Shown here: positions 24,999 through 32,017 of the stretch, piece by piece
Position numbering within the stretch: position 1 is the first letter of the stretch
Layout of the letters: each line of letters starts with the position of its first letter
Assembly: GCF_900460215.1 (NCBI RefSeq)
Contig: NZ_UHIA01000003.1
Location: 627,501-691,500, forward strand
Length of the DNA: 64,000 bases
Origin: Suttonella indologenes
GTDB taxonomy: Bacteria > Pseudomonadota > Gammaproteobacteria > Cardiobacteriales > Cardiobacteriaceae
Direction of reading: 5' to 3'
Notes under the pieces: generated by a model
What the model was told of the DNA's origin: nothing
The model's input: the letters and a program-made list of their open reading frames with translations, nothing else
The model's database searches: none
Position numbers and translations under genes: made by a program

Positions 24999-26089
24999 TG
25001 TTTACGAAACACTTGATAACCGTGACTGTCGCCGTTCATATCAATACGCAGAATTCGATCTATCTGCTCATCCGATAGGTCAAAGTTATAAAGTAATTTG
25101 AAGCCTTCTTTTAATTCGTGACGTAGGTCAAAAGAGAAAATATCGGGATGAGTAAGATTGGCCAGCCACATCCATGTGTAGGGGCTTTCATGGGAAGCAC
25201 TATCCCAGATATATCCACCTTGAGGTGTCTTATAAACGCGTTTTTGTACGGCGGCATTTAAGCGAGAAAGTAATGGGTCGTCGTATATCGCTTCTAATCC
25301 AGCATCCGTCTCTGCTGCGGAAAGTAAGATAATATCTGGGTTCCATTCAAGAATCTGTTCCACGCTAACAGTGCTTTGTACGCCAGCTCCTTGAGCTACA
25401 TTTTTAGCGCCAACCAGCTCGATGAAGGTTTGTTGATAACTTTTCTCACCAGTAGCAGTCAACTTGGATTTGGCAGAGCGCAAATGCAAAATGCTTGGTG
25501 TTGCATGAAAGCCTACTTGTTTTAAACCAGTAGTAATTTCACTTTGTACACGGTCACGCCAATCAATAAGCTTTGACAGTTTTTCAGTATTACCCGTGAT
25601 ATCAGCCACCATTTTCATATTGGCTCGGGCCAGCTCTTCTGTACCCGCATTGCCACCGCCTACCATTAGAGCAACGGGCAAACCTGCATTGCGAAGTGGA
25701 GCTACGATATCATCGCCGCGCTCACCCCACTGGATGACTAAATCCGGTTTAAGTTCTGCGATGGCCTCTACGTTGGGCATCCAACCACCGTTTTCCGACA
25801 AAATGTCACTGGAGATATCAACAGCTTCAGGAAACATAACGCTCATCATACCGCTCTCAAAGGCTCGTTTAGAGCCCTCATTCATACCCACTAACAGCTC
25901 GGTAGAACCATCTATTGCGATGAAGGTAGCTGCAGCTGGATTGGGCAGAGTAATGATACGTCTAGGAGGGGCTTCTAACTTAATTTCCTGTCCGGTTACA
26001 TCAGTAAAGTTAAATTCTTGCGCTGACAAGTTACCTGATAACAAAGTTGTCGCTACTAGCACGGCAAAGCAACGGGGTATTGAGGTCAT
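24995..26089 (-). CDS. Periplasmic binding protein of FecB/MolA type
   Basis: A 364-residue exported protein with a signal peptide ending ALS/AQE-like (MTSIPRCFAVLVATTLLSGN). The PF01497 fold has FTDVTGQEIKLEAPPRRIIT, then NVEAIAELKPDLVIQWG and VEQILEWNPDIILLS. Members bind siderophores, haem, cobalamin or molybdate. The C-terminal part (GGYIWDSASHESPYTWMWL) suits the molybdate/iron-complex subgroup. It is the first gene of the ten-gene operon and faces a LysR gene. The ligand is not deducible; being in a C-P lyase operon, a phosphonate or a metal-phosphonate complex is possible. Confidence 0.88.
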   Translation of the reverse strand: MTSIPRCFAVLVATTLLSGNLSAQEFNFTDVTGQEIKLEAPPRRIITLPNPAAATFIAIDGSTELLVGMNEGSKRAFESGMMSVMFPEAVDISSDILSENGGWMPNVEAIAELKPDLVIQWGERGDDIVAPLRNAGLPVALMVGGGNAGTEELARANMKMVADITGNTEKLSKLIDWRDRVQSEITTGLKQVGFHATPSILHLRSAKSKLTATGEKSYQQTFIELVGAKNVAQGAGVQSTVSVEQILEWNPDIILLSAAETDAGLEAIYDDPLLSRLNAAVQKRVYKTPQGGYIWDSASHESPYTWMWLANLTHPDIFSFDLRHELKEGFKLLYNFDLSDEQIDRILRIDMNGDSHGYQVFRKQ

Positions 26090-26096
26090 AATCCCT

Positions 26097-26150
26097 CCAA
26101 TTGAATATAATTTTGATTAAAAATATTATAGCCAGTTTTTCATCAATTGG
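26097..26150. promoter_or_regulatory. Divergent control region between the phosphonate operon and lysR
   Basis: The 73-bp gap is AT-rich. It contains an 8-bp inverted repeat, CCAATTGA (26097-26104) and TCAATTGG (26143-26150), and a TATAAT on the minus strand at 26130-26125 with only a weak -35 17 bp away. That is the pattern of a LysR-activated promoter. The operator assignment is inference. Confidence 0.45.
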
Positions 26151-26162
26151 AATCGAATATTT

Positions 26163-27068
26163 ATGACGGTGCGTGAAGTAATTTCGAACAAGCTAGCAGC
26201 AGTGTCTGTGCGTGACTTGCTTTTAGTTGAGGCCGTCGCAATGAAACGTAGTTTTCGTTATGCGGCCATAGACATGGGTATTTCGACCTCGGGCTTGTCT
26301 TATCAAGTAAAAAAAGTAGAGGAAATTCTCGGACAGCCCATTTTTGAAAGGGGGAGTAAAATAACACCCACTGCCTTTGGAAAGGAAGTTTTAGACTTAA
26401 TCGCCGTAATTTTAGAAGGCGTGGCTCGGCTTGAGGGGTTACGTGATGATGGCTTAGCTCTTCCCTTTGGGCAAACCTTACGTATTGGAGTGATTTCCTC
26501 ACTGGCACCGGATAACTTGTTACGGATTATCCAGATTTGTGCTCACCGTTCAGGTAAAACTAAAGTCGAGTTGGTTAGTGGCAAGCATCAAGGTCTGTTA
26601 CGGCGTTTACAGAACCGTGAAATTGATTTGCTAATTAGTGCAGCACAGTCGGTTCCTGAGGGGATAGCATATACAAGCTTATTCAAGGAACACTTTGTCT
26701 TACTAGTGCGAGCCGATAAACTTCAGCCTGAACTCCATCCTCTTATGCTCTGTGAGCCTGGATTACTACCACTTAGCGAGGATGATTTTGTTCCATCGCT
26801 AATTACTGAAGGCTTAAGTAAATTATTAAGCTCCGGCTTGACTCGTACATATGGCCTTGGTGTTGAGCATCGAATGGCTTTAGTTGCCGCAGGTTATGGT
26901 CATGCATTATTGCCGTATGGCTGGGTAAGAGATGTACATTTACCGGATCATTTAGCAGTGATGGAGCTTCCTCCCGCTTTATCGGCAGAGCGTGAATTAG
27001 GTTGCTTTTGGCGTCACTCATACATGATGGGGAGTCAAATTTCTCAGGCTTTTAGTGAAGCATGGTAA
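26163..27068 (+). CDS. LysR-type regulator, likely of the phosphonate operon
   Basis: A 301-residue LysR-type regulator. The HTH is near residues 25-65 (FRYAAIDMGISTSGLSYQVK). The effector domain opens TLRIGVISSLAPDNLLRI and has REIDLLISAA. It lies 73 bp from, and divergent to, the FecB-like/phn operon, the classic arrangement for a LysR regulator and its target. C-P lyase operons are usually controlled by PhoB or PhnF, so LysR control would be unusual. Effector unknown. Confidence 0.85.
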   Translation: MTVREVISNKLAAVSVRDLLLVEAVAMKRSFRYAAIDMGISTSGLSYQVKKVEEILGQPIFERGSKITPTAFGKEVLDLIAVILEGVARLEGLRDDGLALPFGQTLRIGVISSLAPDNLLRIIQICAHRSGKTKVELVSGKHQGLLRRLQNREIDLLISAAQSVPEGIAYTSLFKEHFVLLVRADKLQPELHPLMLCEPGLLPLSEDDFVPSLITEGLSKLLSSGLTRTYGLGVEHRMALVAAGYGHALLPYGWVRDVHLPDHLAVMELPPALSAERELGCFWRHSYMMGSQISQAFSEAW

Positions 27069-27307
27069 TGCATGTTTCTGATGCGGGAGTATTTAAGATT
27101 TTACTGAAAAAAGGCATTGTGCATCAAGGTGCGCTTACGCATTGATTTTGTGGTCTGCAAACATTCGGATCAGCCTTCGAGCGTCATCATGCTTGACGCT
27201 CGTTGTAACAGATAAGCAAGGAAAGGCAATTCCTGTCGCTTTGAAAGTACTCTTGATTTTTTTTCCAGTTGCGCTCGTCGGGAGGAATTCGACATAGCGC
27301 AAGTGCC
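27069..27307. other. Intergenic region after lysR, no gene seen
   Basis: It contains one clear inverted repeat, CGAGCGTCA-TCATGCT-TGACGCTCG (27179-27203), possibly a terminator for lysR without a T run. Otherwise I see no coding or repeat structure in it. Confidence 0.4.
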
Positions 27308-27458
27308 GGTAATGGTGCCAACTTACTGATTTAGTGTATGATGGTGTTTTTGAGGTGCTCCAGTGGCTTCTGTTTCTATCAGCTGTCCCTCCTGTTCAGC
27401 TACTGAAGGCGTGGTGCGTAACGGTAAAAGTACTGCCGGACATCAGCGCTATCTCTGC
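27308..27458 (+). mobile_element. IS1-family left-end remnant
   Basis: The sequence begins GGTAATGGTGCCAACTTACT, which differs from the IS1 left inverted repeat GGTGATGCTGCCAACTTACT at two positions. It continues through the insA start (GTGGCTTCTGTTTCTATCAG) with the IS1 CPSCSA zinc-finger coding. It breaks off at about 27458, after ATCTCTGC. About 151 bp remain of roughly 770. Recognised from memory of IS1. Confidence 0.8.
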
Positions 27459-28038
27459 CGAAAGGTTTGTTCACGCCAATGGAACCCGGACGGATGAAAT
27501 AGCAATGAACCCCGCCTATTTTGCCGTATGCCCGCCAGAAGAAATTATGCAAACGCTTGTCCATGAAATGGCCCATCTCTGGCAATACCATTTTGGTAAA
27601 CCCGGACGCCGTGGATACCACAATAAAGAGTGGGCTGATAAAATGGAGTCTATCGGTTTAATGCCATCTTCTACGGGGAAACCCGGCGGTGCCAGAACAG
27701 GTGATAGCATGGCCGACTATGCCATTGAAGGTGGCCAGTTCATGGATGAATACAACAAGCTTATGAAGGATGATTTTCGTATTTCATGGATGGATAGATT
27801 TCCAGCAAGGGATCGCCTTCTTGAGGCCATTGCATCTGGCAATGCTGACCAGTTCGCGGGTGACTTAGAAGCTATGGGGATTGAAGTTGGTGAAGATGGC
27901 GAGTTGACGATAAAGAATGAGAATAAATCAAACAGGATTAAATACACCTGCTCTATGTGCGAAACAAATATTTGGGGGAAGCCTGACCTGAATGTGATGT
28001 GTGGAGACTGTAACGTAGCCTTTGAAGTCGCTAACTGA
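27459..28038 (+). pseudogene. SprT-like zinc metalloprotease-type gene, 5' truncated by IS1
   Basis: The coding region reads VHEMAHLWQYHFG with the HExxH zinc site. A C-terminal zinc ribbon has CSMCETNIWGKPDLNVMCGDC as two CxxC pairs. This SprT-like protein is common on enterobacterial conjugative plasmids and ICEs. The open frame runs back to 27334 through the IS1 remnant, but that N terminus is IS1-derived, and the first 60 or so native residues are missing. It is probably non-functional, though an IS1-SprT chimera could be translated. Confidence 0.65.
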
Positions 28039-28090
28039 CGCGCTTCGCTTGTCGGCTATTGATGGAACCGTAACAGACTCGCTACGGAGG

Positions 28091-29375
28091 GCGTTCAGAA
28101 ATCTGTGTCAGTTCAATCAAAGGCTCATCACCTTATCTAAGCGCCCGGGGAAATGGATAGACAACTGCATCATAGTTTGTCCCCAATTGTTGATAGGTCT
28201 TGTCCATTTCTCACCGGCATTTAACATAGCCACATATAGTAATTTAAGCAAGCTGTTTTCATTGGGGAAAGCACCTTTAGTTTTAGTCAACTTACGAAAC
28301 TGGCGATGTAGCGCTTCAACCGTATTGGTGGTATAAATGGGCTTCCTGACTGCCTCAGGGTACTTAAAATAAGCCGATAGTAAATGCCATTTCTCTCGCC
28401 AAGAAGCTATCACCGCAGGATATTTACTGCCCCAGAGTCTGTCGAGTTCATCAAGGGCCAATTCGGCAGATTCTTTATTAACCGCCTTATACACAGGCTT
28501 TAAATCACACATAAAGGCTTTTTGCTCCTTGCTGGCTATGTAACGAATACTGTTACGGATTTGATCAATCACGCACAACTGTACCTCGGTATTAGGAAAT
28601 ATCGCCTCAATGGCTTCAGGGAAGCCTTTTAAACCATCAACACAGGCAATAAGAATATCTTCTACGCCACGATTGTGTAAATCCATCAGCACAAACAGCC
28701 AATAATTGGCGCCCTCACTTTCAGAGCAGTAAAGTCCAATAAGCTCTTTATGCCCCTCAGTATTGAGGGCTAACAGTGTATAGACTGCTTTATTGACATA
28801 GCGTCCCTCATCTTTGACCTTATAGTGAATAGCATCAAGCCATACGATAGGATAAACGCTATCCAGTGCTCTGGATTGCCAGACTTTAAGTTGTGGGATA
28901 AGTTGGTCGGTGATACTGCTGATGGCAGCTTCTGAAACCTCAAGCTGATAAATCTCGCTAATGTGCTCTTTGATAGCGCTATAGCTCATCCCGTGCGAGA
29001 ACAGCGATAAGATACGATTGTCTATTTCAGGGCTGAGCTTAGTTTGGTGTTTCTTGACTAAGACAGGCTCAAATTCTCCATTGCGGTCACGAGGAGTTTC
29101 AAGTTCGAAGCTGCCAAGTGTCGATTTGACCGTCTTTTTACTGTAACCGTTACGGCGGTTATTACTATTGAGATTCTGCCCAAGATAACTTTCTATTTCA
29201 GCTGATAAAGCTGCTTCAGTAAGTTGTTTAATAAGCGGGGCTAGGACCCCATCACTGCCTGTGATGGGCTTACCTGCTTGGATGGCTTTTAAAGCTTCGT
29301 TAAAGTCAAAGTGTTGCATAATGTCATTCCTTGTTTTCTGGATAGTTTATGGGAGTGACACAGTTTTTTGAACAC
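28091..29375 (-). mobile_element. IS256-family insertion sequence
   Basis: About 1285 bp. The terminal inverted repeats are GTTCAGAAATCTGTGTCAGT on the left and, read inward on the right, GTTCAAAAAACTGTGTCACT. The exact outer bases and the 8-bp duplication are not certain to me. It carries one intact transposase and separates the SprT-like gene from the IS110 part. Confidence 0.75.
28117..29319 (-). CDS. IS256-family transposase
   Basis: A 400-residue mutator-type transposase. The DDE elements are WLDAIHYKVKDEG, ACVDGLKGFPEAIEAIFP and, further on, a Glu in the helix NKESAELALDELDRLW. It also has YTTNTVEALHRQFRKLTKTKG near 340 and RNSIRYIASKEQKAFMCDLK near 255, both family signatures. It is full length without interruptions, so probably active. 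Confidence 0.93.
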   Translation of the reverse strand: MQHFDFNEALKAIQAGKPITGSDGVLAPLIKQLTEAALSAEIESYLGQNLNSNNRRNGYSKKTVKSTLGSFELETPRDRNGEFEPVLVKKHQTKLSPEIDNRILSLFSHGMSYSAIKEHISEIYQLEVSEAAISSITDQLIPQLKVWQSRALDSVYPIVWLDAIHYKVKDEGRYVNKAVYTLLALNTEGHKELIGLYCSESEGANYWLFVLMDLHNRGVEDILIACVDGLKGFPEAIEAIFPNTEVQLCVIDQIRNSIRYIASKEQKAFMCDLKPVYKAVNKESAELALDELDRLWGSKYPAVIASWREKWHLLSAYFKYPEAVRKPIYTTNTVEALHRQFRKLTKTKGAFPNENSLLKLLYVAMLNAGEKWTRPINNWGQTMMQLSIHFPGRLDKVMSL

Positions 29376-29546
29376 TACCCAGCCGGATCATTTCGTACAT
29401 CCCTTACGGTCAGGGGTTCGCGCTCAATGGAACGAAATCACCCGTTAGCTTAAAACGCTTAACGAATGGAAGGGACTTCCCCTGGATATGCGCCTGGTTA
29501 ACTTTCATGCAATCATGGGATAAACATTGACCCAGAGGGATTCGTT

Positions 29547-30462
29547 ATGACCATCACCACTGTCGGTATCGATCTTGCTAAAAATGTGTTTGCTGTTCAC
29601 TGCGTTGACCAAAATGGTAAAGCAGTTCTGGTTAAACCCAAGGTGTCGCGTGCAGCACTTTCTGAACTCATCGCTGGTTTACCTCCCTGTGTCATTGGAA
29701 TGGAAGCCTGCTCGGGTGCCCACTATTGGGCAAGATTATTCAGGCAGTATGGCCATGATGTCCGGTTGATGGCACCGAAATTTGTCTCACCCTATCGCAT
29801 GGCGGGTAAGACCGGGAAAAATGATGCAGCTGATGCAATAGCTATTTGTGAGGCTGTGCAGCGGCCGCACATGCGCTTTGTACCCGTCAAAGACGAAAGC
29901 CAGCAGGCAATGCAATGCTTACATAGGACAAGACAGGGATTTATTCAGGAAAGAACAGCGACGTATAACCGTCTTCGGGGGTTGGTATCTGAATTCGGGG
30001 TTATTGCCCCACAAAGCACTGATGCTCTGCGTCATGCTGTTTCTGACCAGAAGGAAACTCTGCCAGTACAGGTCAGGCTGTGCATTGATGATCTATTAGC
30101 ACATGTCACTAATATTGAAGAGAAAATCGCCGAATATGACAGGGTGTTATCTCGTGTTGCCAAAACAGATCATCGCAGCCAGCAGTTAATGGAACTGAAA
30201 GGTATTGGGCCCACAACGGCGAGTGCGCTGGTCGCCAGTATTGGCAATGCCCATGATTTTAAGAACGGGCGCCAACTGGCAGCCTGGTTGGGGCTAACGC
30301 CATCACAATACAGTAGTGGCGGAAAATCAAAGCTTGGCAGGATAACAAAAGCGGGTGATGCCTACCTGCGAACCCTGCTGGTCCAGGGAGCCCGTTCTGT
30401 TATGGTAGGGGCAGAGAATAGAACGGACTCGTTTAGCCGTTGGGTCTGCTCGTTGATTGGTA
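29547..30462 (+). pseudogene. IS110/IS1111 transposase, 3' end split off by IS630
   Basis: 305 codons of an IS110-family (DEDD) transposase. The RuvC-like N terminus has TVGIDLAKNVFAVHC. GMEACSGAHYWARLF and the GKNDAADAIAI motif follow. The transposase_20 domain has LKGIGPTTASALVA, GLTPSQYSSGGKSKLGRITK and GDAYLRTLLVQGARS. The frame breaks at 30462, where IS630 copy 2 begins. The last 36 codons are at 17675-17781. The SSGGK...GDAYLR style points to the IS1111 group. An 8-bp subterminal repeat (29484-29491) lies upstream. Confidence 0.88.
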
Positions 30463-31349
30463 TAGTCAAGGAAATCAAAAAGAGTTACAAATCCACAGGA
30501 AGTAAAAGAATAGTTTATCGATGCAATTTAATCGCCAATCCTTGCGTTTACGTTTAAGCCAAGCCCACATTTTCTCGATTGGGTTCAGATCCGGACTGTA
30601 TGGCGGCAGCCATAAAATATGATGTCCCGCATCTGCGATAAGCTGTTGGGTATCCTGTCTTTTGTGAAAGCTGGCATTGTCCATAATAATGACGCTGTTT
30701 TCAGGCAATTGTGTTAACAGCAATTCTTCTACCCAACAATGAAATACATCACTATTAATACTGCAATCGTAAAGTCCTACCGCAAACAACTTGTTCTTAT
30801 GTATTGCCCCAATAGCATTGCTTTGATTTTTGAGTTGCCAGTTGTACTTTTCTAAACAAGGGCAGCCTTTATGGGAATAGCCGTAAGCTCTGTTGTCATG
30901 AGATTTAAAGCCGCTTTCATCTAAGTAAATGAGGGTTCTGCCTTCAGCTTCAAATGCCGCTAACTGCTTAAGAAATAATAGGCGCTGTTGTTTGTCTGCT
31001 TTCGGATGAATTAAGGTCTTTTTTTTCGAGTAATGCCGACACGTTTTAATGCTATGGCAATAGCTCTGTCGCTACAGTTAAAGCGTCTTGCCCGTTCATA
31101 GCAATAGTCATCAGGATAAGCTTGGACGTCAGCCATTAAAGCTTCATTATCGATTTTTGCCGGTTTGCGTTCGTACTTCTTGCGTTCTATGCTTTTCTTC
31201 CAACGTTGAATAGTTGTTGCGCTGAGTCGATATTCTTCAACAAGCTTTCTGTAGCTATGACCTGATGCCAGCTTGTTCAATATCATTTGTCTGTAATCTT
31301 TTGAGTATGCCATAAGTTTTAGTGTAACTGTTTTTTGATTCCTTGACTA
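30463..31349 (-). mobile_element. IS630-family insertion sequence (second type), copy 2
   Basis: 887 bp, same ends and length as copy 1, flanked by TA (30461-30462 and 31350-31351). It lies inside the IS110 transposase on its left and abuts the flavin operon leader on its right. Confidence 0.85.
30475..31313 (-). CDS. IS630-family transposase, made by -1 frameshift (copy 2)
   Basis: Same two-frame organisation as copy 1: ORF A 31313-31011, run of eight A, then ORF B ending at 30475. It differs from copy 1 in the sequence visible here by about eight bases. One changes DTQELIADAG to DTQQLIADAG, and two near the frame junction are silent. The DDE residues are intact. Confidence 0.8.
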
Positions 31350-31395
31350 TAAGCCATTGGTGGCATGGATTGAACTGTAGATGTAAGGCTTTTTA

Positions 31396-31422
31396 AGCTT
31401 GTGCAAGTGTTTTGTACAAGCT
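31396..31422 (+). promoter_or_regulatory. Hairpin in the leader of the flavin operon
   Basis: AGCTTGTGCAA-GTGTT-TTGTACAAGCT forms a long, nearly perfect hairpin in the untranslated region, followed by T-rich sequence and then GGGAGG before the ATG. It could be an attenuator, or a terminator of whatever reads in from the left. Confidence 0.4.
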
Positions 31423-31461
31423 GCTGGGTTGTTTTTTGTTATTTTTTTAAGGGAGGTTGAT

Positions 31462-31974
31462 ATGTCAAAAGCTTTGGGTTCTCGTCTACCTTTGGTTGGC
31501 GCGATGCAAAAGGCATTGCTATTTGGAGTGTTGGCATCGGGCGCTTTGGGTTCTGTAGCGGTGGCTGCTGAAGGGACTTTTTTGGTTCAGCTTAATGATT
31601 ATGAAGGTGAAAATGCTTATTTTGCGATGTATTTGGTTGATGAGCAGGGGCGCTATGTTCGCACGCTTTGGGTCTCTGGTGAGGAGGAGCGTTGGTATAG
31701 AGACCAGCCGCGTTGGTGGAAGTATTTAGGGCGCGCGCCACAGGATTTGGATGCGATTACAGGCGCGTCAACCGCACCTGGAGATAGAGCATTGATTCGC
31801 ATTGAGTTAGAAGATGAGATTTTGGATAAGGGGTATCAGGTGCGGGTGGATAGTTCGGTTGAAGATCAAAACAACTTCCCAACCGATGTAGAAGCGCCTT
31901 TATCTAGTGAGAAGATGAAAGAGAAAATTCCTGGGACGGGTTATGTGCGCTATTTGCGCTTTAAGTGGGAATAA
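31462..31974 (+). CDS. DUF2271 periplasmic protein with flavinylation motif
   Basis: A 170-residue exported protein. A signal peptide ends near residue 34 (SGALGSVAVAAEG). The DUF2271 domain follows with NAYFAMYLVDEQGRYVRTLW and RWWKYLGR. Residues 97-103 read DAITGAS, which matches the Dxx(S/T)GA(S/T) site where ApbE attaches FMN, here predicted on Ser103. DUF2271 proteins are known to occur with ApbE and PepSY reductases as extracytoplasmic flavin carriers tied to iron uptake. I start at the ATG at 31462, which has GGGAGG upstream; the longer frame uses a GTG inside the leader hairpin. Confidence 0.82.
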   Translation: MSKALGSRLPLVGAMQKALLFGVLASGALGSVAVAAEGTFLVQLNDYEGENAYFAMYLVDEQGRYVRTLWVSGEEERWYRDQPRWWKYLGRAPQDLDAITGASTAPGDRALIRIELEDEILDKGYQVRVDSSVEDQNNFPTDVEAPLSSEKMKEKIPGTGYVRYLRFKWE

Positions 31975-32017
31975 GTTTGTTAATTGGCACGTTGTTTTGT
32001 AATGGGGTGATGTTCTG

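Noticed and set aside
16786..31349. Composite transposon moved as a unit by the two outer IS630 copies
   Set aside because: IS630 elements cut and paste at TA one at a time. The split IS110 frame is explained by circle integration through IS630 homology, not by composite transposition.
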